64,000 nucleotides of DNA from Heterohyrax brucei (GCA_028571685.1 CM053148.1:90046001-90110000), one strand, 5' to 3'. Positions 43,181 to 54,843 are shown, counted from the stretch's first letter. The notes: generated by a model not told the origin, from the sequence alone. Translations and numbers: made by a program.

Positions 43181-43803
43181 CATCTGGAGTTTTAAAAGCC
43201 AGCAAGCTGCCACCTGGAACAGATAATAACTGAAAACATCAAAGTCAAGAGGAAACGTGAGTCCAGGAGACAGAAGGACCCATGTGATTGGAGGATTACA
43301 TCAGCATGAGACCAGAAGAACCCGATGGTGCCCCGCCACCACCAAAGTCAGCCCTGTCAGGGAACACAGCATAGAGTCCCTGATGGAGCATGAGAAAAAG
43401 AGGTGTGCAGGTTAAGAACTCTATTAAAAGACCAGAACTGACAGTCTGAGGGTCCCCTGAGAACGTGGTCCCTATATTTGCTGCTAGCCCAGGCCTGAAA
43501 CCAGTACTGAGATTAACATTTCAGGCAAAGAATGGACTGGACTCAGGGACACAAAGTGAGCATGTGATGTGTGTACTTTATGGCTTTATATGTATATAGG
43601 AGGCTGTCCTACTGGTTTGTTTCTAGAGGGGAGAGGAGAGGGTAGAGAGGTGGAAACAGGTGTTCATTAAGTGGACACTGTAAGCAAAGAGTAAAAAGGA
43701 GTGTGTTGTCACAGGGTGAGGAAAGTAGATAGAGTTGCAGAGAGGTGGGTTTGCAAAACTGACTTGGATTATAAACTTTCACTTCATCACAATAATTTTT
43801 TTT
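43181..43803 (+). mobile_element. L1-like LINE 3'-UTR segment, copy 3
   Basis: CATCTGGAGTTTTAAAAGCC, AGGAGACAGAAGGACCCATG, GAGCATGAGAAAAAGAGGTG, TACTTTATGGCTTTATATG, CACTTCATCACAATAAT. It matches copies 1 and 2 and is truncated to about the same length as copy 2. AATTTCCTAATAGG (43167-43180) and AATTGCCTGTAGG (43804-43816) may be its decayed target duplication. Confidence 0.65.
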
Positions 43804-43841
43804 AATTGCCTGTAGGGAGAAACAAAAACTCCAAACCAAAC

Positions 43842-43995
43842 TCGTTGCTGTCAAGTCAATTTCCAATTCATAGTGACCCTGTAGAGTAGAGCGGAATTGC
43901 CCCATATGGTTTCCAAGGAGCAATTCATCCATTCAAACTACTGACCTTTTGATTAGCAGCTGTTGCACTTAACCATTACATCACAAGGTTTTCCA
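43842..43995 (-). mobile_element. AfroSINE, full length
   Basis: GTTGCTGTCAAGTCAATTTC, TGCCCCATATGGTTTCCAAG, CATTACATCACAAGGTTTTC. Confidence 0.87.
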
Positions 43996-44765
43996 GAAAC
44001 AAACCATGTGGATCTTAAATAGCTGAATGTTGAGTGTATTTCATGCCATTTCTTCAGACACCGCTGTTACAGGTCTTTCTTTTATACGTAAATAAAGGCT
44101 AAGATACAGCCAATCACCTCCTACATTGTCAAAAATTTTGGGACCCACACAGAGGAAGACGCTTTGCTCGAAAATTTACAAAATAAAGATTAAATTTAGA
44201 TTTATATATTTAAAAAGTGATTGAAATATACAGTTTTAAAATACAAGGAAAACCAGCTTATGTATTGTAAATGATATTTCAAACATATGCACTGAAAACA
44301 ACAGTCAGTGCACAAGCTGAAATATACAATTTGAAATATATATTTAACCATGTATTTTTAAAATGAAGGAAGTTAAATAGTGTAAAACATTTGTTAAAAA
44401 GAGAATCAGAAATGCCTGAGTATAAAATACTCATTTATGCAGAATAACAGAGAGCCTGATATCGATAGAGAAAAAGAGAATTTATTAATAGAAATTTAAA
44501 ATGGTAAAGTCTAAACTTCCACTGATGTCAAGAGACTGCTAATATCACTCATCATTATTCCTCTGTGGATATGTAAGCTACATATTTAAAGCACATGTTC
44601 TTTAGACTATAATAATACTAAGAGTCAAACTGGTAATCTGTTGCTTCGTCAGTAAATACTTCAATTCTTCTGTTTTAGCTTCACTGATGTGTTTTTGTTA
44701 AGGCCAAATTATGAGCCTCCTCAAAGATGGTTTCATTTACCAAACATGCCTGCATGCATGTACGC
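43996..44765. other. Unassigned AT-rich sequence
   Basis: No recognised content. Confidence 0.45.
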
Positions 44766-45060
44766 ACCCACCCATCCATCCATCCATCCACCCATCCACC
44801 CGTCCATCCACCCACACACTCATCCACCCATCCATCCATCCACCCATCCACCCGTCCATCCACCCACCCACACATCCACCCATCCATCCGTCCACCCATC
44901 CACCCATCCATCCATCCACCCATCCACCCATCCATCCATCCACCCATTCACCCATCCACTCATCCACCCACCCACCCATCCATCCATCCACCCATCCACC
45001 TGTCCATCTGCCCATCCACGAATCAACTCATCTACCCTCCCACCCATCATCCATGCATCT
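44766..45060 (+). repeat. CATC/CACC tetranucleotide array
   Basis: About 295 bp of CATC, CACC and CGTC units with a higher-order pattern, roughly (CATC)2-4(CACC)(CATC)(CACC). All three plus-strand frames read His/Pro/Ser/Ile repeats, and the minus frames read Gly/Trp/Met/Asp repeats (up to 138 residues). These are artefacts of the repeat and not proteins. Confidence 0.93.
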
Positions 45061-45071
45061 ATCTCTATTCC

Positions 45072-45732
45072 TGGGGGGCATAAACGGTGTTTAATTACTA
45101 AGTGAAGGGTTGGCCATTTCAATACACTCAGAGACACTTCAGAAGAAAGACCTAAAGGCATACTTTCAAAATTATGGGGTTGTCATTTAGTGAAATGAAC
45201 TTGAGGGGAACTGGTTTGGTTATCTATCTATCCATCTATCAGTCTATCGGGCTGTCTGTCTATCATCTGTCTTTTATTTTATCCCTACAATTTCCTGTTG
45301 TTTTTTTTTTAATTTTTTCTCTTTTTCTTTTGAAATTACTTGAATCAAAAATAGATTATTTTAGATAGTACATGACAGCAAGTGAATTCCTCTTATCTAG
45401 TACTGTCTCTTATTGTTTCCTCGTTAGCTAGTTTATTTGCTTAGTGACCTGGCTCGACTCATCAGTGACATTTACTTTCCTCACCCTACACAGAATCAGA
45501 TACCGCATGAGAGCAGTCTCCTTGTCTAGAGAGATGACAGTGGTTTTAGCAAGGCTCTCTTTTGCTTTTTTTTTTTTTTTTTTAATTTCTTTGCTAAGTG
45601 TCCACAAAGTTAACTGGCCTAACTACCAGGATGGTAGCCTGCACTAATTTCTAGCTAAGTGTCCTTTCGTTTTTGACAAAACTCTGAAGTATAAATTGGT
45701 CTACGTTCTGCTCCAGTTAACCAAACCAAAAC
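45072..45732. other. Unassigned; short TATC/TGTC tract and T-runs
   Basis: ATCTATCTATCCATCTATCA and related units lie at 45220-45275. Poly(T) lies at about 45567-45583. Nothing else is recognised. Confidence 0.5.
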
Positions 45733-45835
45733 CATACCCACTGCCATCAAGTCAGGTCCCACTCCTAGCGACCCTAATGGTCAGAATAGAACCCCCCATA
45801 GAGTTTCCAAGGAGCGCCTAGCACATTTGAACTGT
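45733..45835 (-). mobile_element. AfroSINE, head missing
   Basis: CTGCCATCAAGTCAGGTCCC, TAGCGACCCTAATGGTCAG, AGCACATTTGAACTG; it stops at the B box. Confidence 0.8.
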
Positions 45836-47424
45836 CTATCCAATTAAAGACAGACTGCTTTACAAGCAACAGGGTACTGCTAGTCTTTGAAGATTTCACA
45901 AAGCCTGTTCTGTTCTGTTTGTTTTGTTTTGTTTGTGCTGGATCTGACACGTGCTTGGCTCCATTCCCAGAAACTTCAGGTGACTGCCCACGGTTTTTAC
46001 ACGTTAGCGGTAGTTTAGCTGGACAACACATCTTATCAAGCTCTTTACATCACCATTCCACTACTGGAAAATCCTGCCCTGAAAAAGTTTACTATTTTTC
46101 TATTATTTACGACCATGCAACTCTCAAAGCTAATTGGGATGGTATGCTGTAGTCTCAGGAGCCTTTGCTTTTCTTTTGTTTTAATGCTTCAAGATCCCAC
46201 TCTAGAAGGTCAGCACAAATCAGGAAAATGCTTTCTAATGCTTACTGATTTCCATGGTATTCCTTGGTACAGTAAGTTAGTCAGTAAAAATACAGTTAAT
46301 AAGTCTCAGCCAAAATGTATCGTATTCTGTTCATCCTGACAATACTGTTGGTTGACACATTATTTTTCATGTTTCACTATGGACTTGTAGTTTTTCATAT
46401 TCTTTGTAATCATACATGTATGTGGGTGTATGTATGTGTATATATATGTGTTATTTAAAATTCCTTGCCCTTGGCCAATATGACCTTCTGTTCATTTAGT
46501 TCCTGTGTCTTTGACATGAACCTGAGCATCTGACTTGCTATGCTATACAATAAAGCATTCTGGTATCACCTTGGCCTTTCAACTCCAGACATAAACTTAC
46601 TCGTTTCTCTAAGGAATCATAATTACTTTCTAGTGGAAAGATAAAAAAGTATTTATCAATCTTAAATACCTAATGCCAAATTTAAATAATAGTTAAGATA
46701 ATTCATGATTTGGGACATGAATGTTTTAAAAAAGTTAATGAAATTGTGGTTATTTGTCCTGAATATGCACATAAAAAATATACCTGTCTTCAGAGGAAGA
46801 TTTACAATAGTGGAGAAAATGACTGTTAAGGGGGCTGTCCTTTCTTGAACTGTTTTATTTATAATAAAAACTTGCTTTCATTGTTGTCTCTGATGGAGAC
46901 TGTACCAGATGTGCTGCTGATGGTTCTGAAACCATATGAGGTTCCTGGGGGTTAATTTCTGCTTCCATGGAAACTACCCTGGTATGCCCCAATTTTAAAT
47001 GACTTCCTGCAGGCTGACACCTGGACGCATCTGCTCAAAGAAACAGCTTTTCTAGGAGCAGAGCAACACACAAGAAGGAGAAAAGAGTTTTATGTTTACC
47101 TTCTTCTGCATTAAACATAGCAGTTAACATTCTCACTTCTAAGGAAATGATTCTATGGAAATATTCACAGCTACAATAAAAAAAGACAGTGTTCATTTAA
47201 GCGCTTAGCAGTGCTGACAGTGTAAAAATATCTCTTAGGACATACAACAAGTATGTTATGTCCACTGATAAAATAATTACCAATGGGTCATTTATTCATG
47301 GGTCAAGTTAATTGATTTGACAGACGTTGATTTGACGTGCTAACAGTAGGAGCAATGCTCAAGACTTCTTTGCAAACTCCAAGAATCTAGAGCTTTAGTT
47401 AGAACATCAAAGCTTAAAACCCAA
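45836..47424. other. Unassigned sequence
   Basis: 1.6 kb with no repeat or gene recognised. A TATG/TGTA-rich tract lies at 46410-46450. Confidence 0.45.
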
Positions 47425-47579
47425 ACTGACTGCCTTCAAGGTGGTTCTGATTCATAGTGACCCTATAGGACAGAGTAGAACTACTCCTTAGAGTTTCCAA
47501 GGAGCACCTAGTAGATCTGAACTGCTGCCTTTTGGCTTAGCAGACATAGCCCTTAACCACTACACCACCAGAGTTTCCA
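47425..47579 (-). mobile_element. AfroSINE, full length
   Basis: GTGGTTCTGATTCATAGTGA, GACAGAGTAGAACTACTCC, CTACACCACCAGAGTTTCC. Confidence 0.9.
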
Positions 47580-48249
47580 GTCAGAACCTAGAGGCACCAG
47601 AAAAAGTTTATTCTAAGGTAAATTGGCAAGTAAACGTGTGTTAAATATACAACATAACGTGTATGCGTTTAGAAGGCACACATCGCCAAGAAAGGGGAAG
47701 AATATGTCGTAGAGAGCTTTTTAAAGCAGGTTGACAACCTAAGGGACAGTGAGAAGGTCGTAGCAAGTCAGACATGAAGAGAAGCAAGTCTGTACCTGGA
47801 TACATGCAGGATATAACAAGCTATGTGGATTGATGGAAACAAAAGACAAAGAAGAATGTGAAAAAAAGGTGACAGGATATAGACGATGCCAGATAATTCT
47901 TGTATAACTTGAACTTACCCCATATATTTCTAACAGGAGGGGTTACACTGAGAGCTTTAACGCAGACCAGAAGCATGGTTGAATCTGACTTTTAGATAGT
48001 TCTCTCATCTTGTGTGTCGCAGATGGTTCTGAGACAGGGGAGATAAAAGACAAGGAACAAGGAGAAGTGGGTGCTGCTTCCCAGGTCTGGACAAAAAACA
48101 CGAAAGGCTAAACTAGCATAATAAACAAGGAAGCAGAGAGTAGAAAACGTTGACTATTTGCATGAAAAATTCAGAATTATTTGGTAAATGATTTACAGTG
48201 TGGGAGTAGTGTCCTGATTATTTGTTCTCTTAGTATGATGTTTAAGATC
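47580..48249. other. Unassigned sequence
   Basis: Nothing recognised. Confidence 0.4.
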
Positions 48250-48869
48250 GTGTGTCAGCTCAGCTGGGTAGCGATTGTCCTTGTTTAGGAAGCCGTATAA
48301 TATTGTGATCACACCCGTGGTGGAATGTGATGGTGGTACCAGTCAGGGAGGGGTCTATAGGGGTGTCACTGCCCCCTCAGCCTTTGTCTCTCTGCCTCCC
48401 ACTGCCTACTTCATTTCCACTCACCTTGCCAAAGTTTTTGGCTTGTTCTGTATCCTGCAGCAGCCACTCCTGCTGTCTAACCTCTGGTTCTCGGGACTGG
48501 AGCTAGCAGCTTGCCTGTAGCTCTTGGGATTCATCCATTGTCACAGCCTGCAATTCAGAGTTCTGTGTATGACTTGCTGACTTTGGGTTCGCAGGTCCCC
48601 GCAGCTACATGAATCAGAAGAAACCTTGAGGTCTCTCTTGTCGTCTTGGGATACAGAGACCTTCACAACCTTTGAGCACAAGCTCTGGTCTTGCACCTGT
48701 TGACCTTGGGTTCACTGGCTTCCATGGCTGCATAAATCGGGAGAAGCCTATCTTGGGATCCAGGACTTGGGAAATTTCAGCCCCTACAGTTTTTTTAATA
48801 TAAGTATCTCTCTGTACATAGTCATACTTTTTACTGGTTTTGTTTGTCTAGAGAACTCAGCCTAAGACA
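48250..48869 (+). mobile_element. L1M-like LINE 3' end, sense
   Basis: TGTGTCAGCTCAGCTGGG, TATTGTGATCACACCCG, GGGATTCATCCATTGTCACA, TTGGGATCCAGGACTTGG, ACTGGTTTTGTTTGTCTAGA, GAACTCAGCCTAAGAC. It is the sense-strand counterpart of 22934-23785, whose first bases (CTTAGGCTGGGTTCTCTAG) are the complement of this 3' end. Confidence 0.62.
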
Positions 48870-49040
48870 CTTAGGTCATGATGACTGTAACTGAGATAAT
48901 CACTGTTTGGATGTAATGATTTTGAGATGTCTGTAGGTTTACAAGGAGAAGATGACCAGCAGGAAACTCTGTATCTTAGTTTGAGCTAAGCAATGAACCA
49001 AGACTGACCATCATTTCAATAAAGCACTCACACAGAAAAG

Positions 49041-49187
49041 TCATTGGGCTAATTCTATCTCATAGCAACCCCATAGGACAGAGTACAACTGCCCCATGGA
49101 GTTTCAGAGGAGTGGCAGCTGCTGGGTTTGACTTGCTCACCTTTAGGTTATCAGATAAGTTCTTAACCACTGTCCCCCAGGGCTCCT
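49041..49187 (-). mobile_element. AfroSINE, full length
   Basis: TGGGCTAATTCTATCTCATA, GACAGAGTACAACTGCCCC, CACTGTCCCCCAGGGCTCC. Confidence 0.86.
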
Positions 49188-50745
49188 CACCATCAGATAG
49201 GTACCTATGAAATTCAAGCAATGGGTGCAGTCAGCTAGAAAAAAATGGGTAGACAAAAAGAGCAGCAGTCATCCAAGAGTAAGATTCAGGGGATGCTGAA
49301 ATATCCATCCTTTTTCCTCCTTAAAGACGGAGTCAATGGAGAGGGAAAAGTTAGGTCTCAAACCTTTTGATGAAAAAATCTAGAACAACAGAAAAATCAG
49401 TCAATACAAGAAGGGTTGGAGATTATCACGGTTTATAGAAAATATACACCACATATGTTATAATTAAGTTTTTCTTCCTCCCTTTTACCTTTAATCACAC
49501 TTCATAGATAAAATTTATGCTAATAACATTTTTTAAAATTAATTTTGGTGAGTAGATTTACCACTTTTCTTATTAAATAATGTTCAGTCAAGCTATACAC
49601 CTCACTATAAGAGATATTGGCATTGACTCCTGCATCTAGATATTTTGACATTTTTCTTTTCTTTCCCTCTTCCATTTTTTATACACTACATTGTTAAAAC
49701 TGTAACATTTGTATTTTGTCTAAAAACTGAAAAAAACAAACTTTTCGTTCTTGAAAGTAGCCTTATTCAAGTATTTAAAACACATTATCAGTGTTTGCAG
49801 TACTTTGGTTGTATAACTATTGCTTGCTTAAGAATCAAACTGTAGGACTGGACCCAGAGTAAAACAAATGAAAATGATGAGACTGTATGTCACTTAATGA
49901 AAAGCATTACAGACATCTGCATGTGGAATTGATCCCATTTCATGAGATGAGGAGTGACAGCAACCAACCACGCTCAGTTCAATTTTTAATTAATTACTTG
50001 AATTATTTCACCATTATCTCACTCTTGCTAATTCAAATGTTTTCCAAGACTACCTGGAAATAACTGTCTTTCTGGTAGTGTTTTGTAATGTAATTATTCT
50101 GCCGATTTAGTCCCTTAATTTCTATCTTCTCAATTTTCTTTTTTCTGCCCAATTCAGAGCCCTTTGACCAGTATCTAAGAGTGGTTCACCACACCAGGAA
50201 CCCAGCTCTTTTTGCTGGACCTTTCTCGACCACAGAAGCTGCAAAATTAGATGAAGAGACTGGGAAGTAAAGCAAGCAATACAACTAAGGTCTACATTTC
50301 CTTGAAGTTTATATTCTGTAGTTTATATCCTGTAGACCCAGTCTGGAGTTCAGAAAACAGCTGAAACGCTGGAGGTAGGCTGAATGCTCCAATCATCAAT
50401 TTGCTAACGAGAACTGTAGTGGGGACATTCTTGTTCTGAAGCCCATAGTCTTGGTGGTGTTCTCCTAGTGTTTGGACCCGAACAATCAGCAGTGTTCCTG
50501 TAACAACAGGTAATCCTCGTGATGCTGGATTCAATTTCTACTTGGGGAGATACCATCAGACTCCCACCCTAATGCTTGATTTCTAAAATGTCCAACATTT
50601 TGACATTTACCAAATTTCCTGTATCAAATCTTTTCTGTACTGTCCTACATGAGTTATATTACTCGCAGTTAATCTCTGTTTGAAACATATCCCTTATGCC
50701 TTCAGTACTGCTATTTTTAGTGTAATCCCTGCCCTCTCCCAGTTA
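49188..50745. other. Unassigned sequence
   Basis: No repeat family recognised. The part at 50150-50540 is less AT-rich and looks single-copy. Open frames there are short (up to 80 codons) and unremarkable. Confidence 0.4.
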
Positions 50746-50893
50746 CGCAGCGTGGTGGTTAAATGCTATGTCGGCTAACCAAAAGATCAGCCGTTCAAAT
50801 CCGCCGGGCACTCCTTGGAAACATAATGGCGCAAATCCTACTATGGCCTGTAGGGGCGCTGTGAGTCAGAATTCACTTAATGTCAATGGCTTA
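50746..50893 (+). mobile_element. AfroSINE, full length
   Basis: GCAGCGTGGTGGTTAAATGC, CGTTCAAATCCGCCGGGC, GGCGCTGTGAGTCAGAATTC. It is relatively rich in retained CpG, which suggests a younger copy. Confidence 0.88.
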
Positions 50894-51872
50894 TTTTTTT
50901 TTTTATGTGAGACTTTGAATTCTGGCATTCAACGGGAACTTGACAAAGAAGACTGGGAGATAAATTTGTGCTCAATTTGATGTCTAATCTATAAATCCTC
51001 ATTTTTCAAATAACTAAAAATCCTACTTAACAGAAATGTTTTTATGCATCCTTTGCAATGTATCAATTTAATTATTTCATTTGTATCTAAGATGTAGATA
51101 TAATCATAGTGATAGATACAAGTATGTCTTGCCCTACAATGGTGTTAAAGTTGTGCTGGCATTTGACAGGGGAGTGTTAACCTCACACACACACTGACCG
51201 GGATTAATGGTTTATGTTCAGAATTTTTTTTTTTTTTTTTCGGATATTAGATTTGACATTTCTGACTATGAAGAGTCTATGTTTCTGCTGTCACTTTATT
51301 CACTTCCTCCAGGGGCTTGTCAGTCACTAGAGGCACGTGCAAGGCCCAAGACTGTCCTGATTAAATGCTAATGGGTAATTTTACTTGAATACCGACGTCA
51401 AAGCAAACAGTTTGAAAGTCCCATTTTGCTGAAATGTTTCATTAGATGCTATAAATGTCATTATAATAGAAGCACTATCTATTCTGTTGATTATGTGCTG
51501 CTGCTTTTACCAACACGAGATTCAGGTTTAGAAAACATAGTAAAATCTGAAACATCGCCTGGAGAAGAAAAAAATTAGAGATTCCTTGGGTGTTATATAT
51601 CTTCACACTCAGCACTGATTTTGCTTTAGGCAAACACATTTCAATCAGTTTTATAAGAATATTATGTATATAACAACATGTCTTGCAAGAACTTGGAATA
51701 TAAGTAAATTCATGTCATTGATGGTCTCCCGTGCTCAGTCCTTCATATGCCAGTTTTAGTCTAACAGGGTACGTACGAAAGTATGAGCAATTAATGAAAC
51801 ACATGGATAGACACACACACGCAGCAGAGTGGCATCTAAGGAATTCATCGTTGTACCAGAAGAAGATTAAGC
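50894..51872. other. Unassigned; possible conserved noncoding sequence
   Basis: A poly(T) run lies at about 51223-51240. The part at 51290-51530 looks single-copy. No gene is seen. Confidence 0.35.
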
Positions 51873-52072
51873 AGTTACCACTGAATTGACTCCAACTCAG
51901 GGCAACCCTAAGTGTGTCATAGCAGAGAAGTGCTCCACAGGGGTTTCAATAGCTGATTTTTGGGAAGTAGATCACCAGGTCTTTCTTCCAAGGTGCCCCA
52001 GGGTGAAATAGAACTATGAACTTTTCAGTTAGCAGCCGAGCACTGAACTGTTAGTTCTAACCAGGGACTCCT
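51873..52072 (-). mobile_element. AfroSINE, long type
   Basis: GAATTGACTCCAACTCAGGG, TAGATCACCAGGTCTTTCTT, CAGTTAGCAGCCGAGCAC, CCAGGGACTCC. The reverse of AAGAAAGACCTGGTGAT is clear here. Confidence 0.8.
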
Positions 52073-52221
52073 CAATAAGATTAAGTCCTTTCTATTAAAA
52101 TTATGTTACTTACATTTTAGGAAATTTGGAGTTCCAATTATATCTTTAATATTTACATTCAAAAGTATATAGAACTTAGCAGGTGAAAATATTTTACCCC
52201 TGTCAGATTTTAGAGATGTAT

Positions 52222-52285
52222 TTAAAATTCAAATTCACCAGCTGCTCCTTGAAAACCCTGTAGAACAGTTCTCCTCTGTCCTATA
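52222..52285 (+). mobile_element. AfroSINE, left part (split by another SINE)
   Basis: AATTCAAATTCACCAGCTGC, CCTGTAGAACAGTTCTCCTC ends in CTCTGTCCTATA. The rest resumes at 52436. Confidence 0.83.
52274..52285 (+). repeat. Target-site duplication, left copy
   Basis: CTCTGTCCTATA, identical to 52436-52447. Confidence 0.9.
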
Positions 52286-52435
52286 AACCAATACTAAACT
52301 CCATGTGCTGTTGCGTCAATTCTGATTCATAACAACCCTATAGGACAGAGTTTCCAAGAAGCAACTGGTGGATTTGAATTGCTGGCCTTTTGGTTAGTAG
52401 CTATAGCCATTGACCACTATGCCACCAGGATTTCC
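52286..52435 (-). mobile_element. AfroSINE inserted into another AfroSINE
   Basis: GTTGCGTCAATTCTGATTCA, ATAGGACAGAGTTTCCAAG, TATGCCACCAGGATTTCC. Direct repeats CTCTGTCCTATA (52274-52285 and 52436-52447) bracket it exactly. Confidence 0.9.
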
Positions 52436-52490
52436 CTCTGTCCTATAGGGCTGCTGTAGGTCAGAAAAAAACTGCAAGTCAATGATTTAT
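52436..52490 (+). mobile_element. AfroSINE, right part of the split copy
   Basis: It starts with the second copy of the duplication (52436-52447). GGGCTGCTGTAGGTCAGAAA and GCAAGTCAATGA, a worn SINE tail, follow. Confidence 0.83.
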
Positions 52491-53203
52491 TTTACTGTTT
52501 TCAGTGTTGGAGATAAATGGCAGCTTACTCAAAAATGAAATCGCTGAAGATGTAATTCTTCAGGTATCAGATAATCTTTCAGCACTGAACTTGGCTTATT
52601 CATAACACAGTTTCAGTCTTCAAGCTCTTTATGAGTGAAAGAATGAGGACAGAAATCATGTAAGAACAACACAATCCTTCTGGAGAATATCTATGGCTAG
52701 AGAAGGACCTCAATTGCCTCTAACTTGAAAATCACACTCTGAGAAAAATAAATGGAAAAAAAAGTATAGAAAGGAATAGGTGTATTTATGTGTTTGTGTG
52801 TGTGTGTGTGTGTTTGTGCACACACTTGACTGTGTGCACATGCATGCATGTAAGGTAAGGGTGGATGTCAGGCAACTCAGCAGTTGGAAAAGAGACCTAA
52901 ATTAGGGTGGCTTCAAAATTGTTACTAAAGTCAAATGCTGGCCAAAAGACATTGGAACATAGGACACAATGGGACCAAAGACTTCTCAGCTTCCACGATG
53001 CCTCCGGAAGGCATGCTATTGATCAGAAGTCTTTGTTTCAAAAACTGAAATGAGCTTCTCTGTATTTGTCTTTCTAGAATAGTCATATGAAGGAATGTAA
53101 CCAGTATGTTATGGAACTGTCATTAATACAGAGATCACACAGCAAACAACCTTATGACACTGAGTATTCATTTGAAACTGAATGTAGGCTAGTAAGAAAA
53201 TAC
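52491..53203. other. Unassigned; TG microsatellite
   Basis: (TG)n occupies about 52789-52815. No gene or other repeat is recognised. Confidence 0.5.
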
Positions 53204-53366
53204 TGATCGTGCAGTGGTCAAGTGCTACGTCTGCTAACCCAAAAGTCAGCAGTTCAAATCCACCAGGTTCTCCTTGGAAACTCTATGGAGCAGTTCTACT
53301 CTGTCTTGTAGGGTCTCTATGAGTCAGAATCGATTCGACAGCAGTGGGTTTGGGTTTGGTTTTGGA
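53204..53366 (+). mobile_element. AfroSINE, well preserved
   Basis: CGTGCAGTGGTCAAGTGCTA (A-box region), AGTTCAAATCCACC (B box at 53251-53264), TATGAGTCAGAATCGATTCG and the tail GCAGTGGGTTTGGGTTTGG. It is one of the clearest copies of the short type. Confidence 0.92.
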
Positions 53367-53378
53367 ATAGGCTACTAA

Positions 53379-53541
53379 GGAAATATTGGTGGCATAGTGA
53401 TTGACTGCTATGACTGCTAATGAAAAAGTTCAGCAGTTGGAATCTGCCAGGTGCTACTTGGAAACTCTACGGAACAGTTCTACTGTTCTACTCTGTCCTA
53501 CAGGGTTGCGATGAGTAAAAACCAACTCAGTGACAGTGGGA
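53379..53541 (+). mobile_element. AfroSINE, tandem neighbour
   Basis: AAATATTGGTGGCATAGTGA, GCAGTTGGAATCTGCCAGG, TACTCTGTCCTACAGGG. A TTCTAC unit is duplicated (ACAGTTCTACTGTTCTACTC). Confidence 0.86.
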
Positions 53542-53569
53542 TATGCTACTAAATAAAAGCAACAGCATA

Positions 53570-53770
53570 GTTGGTATAGAGTTGATTCCAACTCATAGTG
53601 ACTCAGCGTGTCTGAGAGCAGAATTGAACTCCCTAGGATTTTCAGTGACTGAGTTTTCTGAAGCAGATCATCAGGTTTTAATTTTGGGCCTTTTTGCTTG
53701 GGCTTGAACTGCCAACTTTTCAGTTTGCAACCAAATGAGAGCATTAGCCATGTTTACCACTCAGCAATGC
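53570..53770 (-). mobile_element. AfroSINE, long type, diverged
   Basis: AGAGTTGATTCCAACTCATA, TTTTCAGTGACTGAGTTTTC, GCAGATCATCAGG, GCCAACTTTTCAGTTTGCAA. The end of the head is degraded. Confidence 0.72.
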
Positions 53771-54297
53771 TAAGAAAAATTAGAGCTCTAAATACATTGA
53801 GAAGTGGTCTATGACATTGGATTAAGTCATACTGCTGAGATGTTGATTACCTCTCAACTGATCCATAGATATAATTCATTAGCAATAAAACACAGATGCA
53901 TCATATTTTCTCATCAAAGTAGTGAAAAGAAGCTATTTCCAAAATAATGCAAATAAAAAGGTCACATGACCTCTAAAATAAGACTGCATAATTTAAATCT
54001 GCCTGGGAGCAGCTGGAAATTGGCCTCCAGCTATATAAACATGTTTCCTTCCTAATATTTACTTGAGTGTTCATTATACATGGCTAATCCTGGTTTAATT
54101 CATCCCCAAAATCGCCTACTCCATGCCTGAAAATACTGTGTAGGCCTGTTTTGCAAGATTTTCAGGTTTATGAAATTTTTACTACTGAGAGTGAAAATAA
54201 ATTTTTACTTAAAAAACAGATTCCTCTTTTGTATGTTTTTCAATCTTCATATATATTTCTGTATTGCTTCGGTTACCCAGTGTGTAGGCGATTCCAA
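53771..54297. other. Unassigned sequence
   Basis: Nothing recognised. Confidence 0.4.
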
Positions 54298-54445
54298 AAA
54301 CCCATCTGCCATCGAGTTGGCTCTGACTCACTGCGATACTAGAAGTCAGAGTAGAACTGCCCTATGAGTTTACAAGGAGAATTTGAACTGCTGACCCTTT
54401 GGTTAGCAGATGGAGCACTTAACTCACTATGCCAGCAGGGTTTCT
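54298..54445 (-). mobile_element. AfroSINE, with a small body deletion
   Basis: GCCATCGAGTTGGCTCTGAC, GTAGAACTGCCCTATGAGTT, CAGCAGGGTTTC. The GCACCTGGTGG part is lost. Confidence 0.86.
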
Positions 54446-54843
54446 GTGTATACAACTAGGTAGTCACAAATGATTTATGTTAACAGAGATTCATATTTTG
54501 GAATTCTTTCATAATTTTATATTGCTTTTGTGTTAGGGGAAAAAAATAAATAACGAAAGGAAGAAAATTGCACACATGCCACTAAGCAATATTCAAAATG
54601 GATACTTTTCTAGTACATGGATTTAAACAAAGCCCAAACAGAAAACAGCATCAAAAGTAAGCAGTGACCTACAGAAGAGATAGAATTAACATTTATGGAA
54701 TATTTGTTACAATCCGTATTCTGTGCTGTGTAATATACTTAAGACCATCCTATTGCATTGCTACAGGTCAATTCTTGAACTTCAATTTTAAGGAAGGAGA
54801 AACTAGAACTTGGGGAGTCTGATGACATGCTTGTGGTCATAGA
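54446..54843. other. Unassigned sequence
   Basis: Nothing recognised. Confidence 0.4.

Noticed and set aside
44766-45060. Regularly spaced short repeats that could suggest a CRISPR array
   Set aside because: There are no unique spacers between repeats, the unit is four bases, and the surrounding DNA is mammalian; it is a microsatellite.
44681-45161. Several overlapping long open frames (88-138 codons) on both strands
   Set aside because: They are translations of a four-base repeat array, giving only His/Pro/Ser/Ile or Gly/Trp/Met/Asp periodic strings; not genes.
53204-53366. tRNA gene suggested by A-box and B-box-like sequence
   Set aside because: The box motifs belong to the SINE head. 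No acceptor or anticodon stem can be drawn, and a SINE tail follows.
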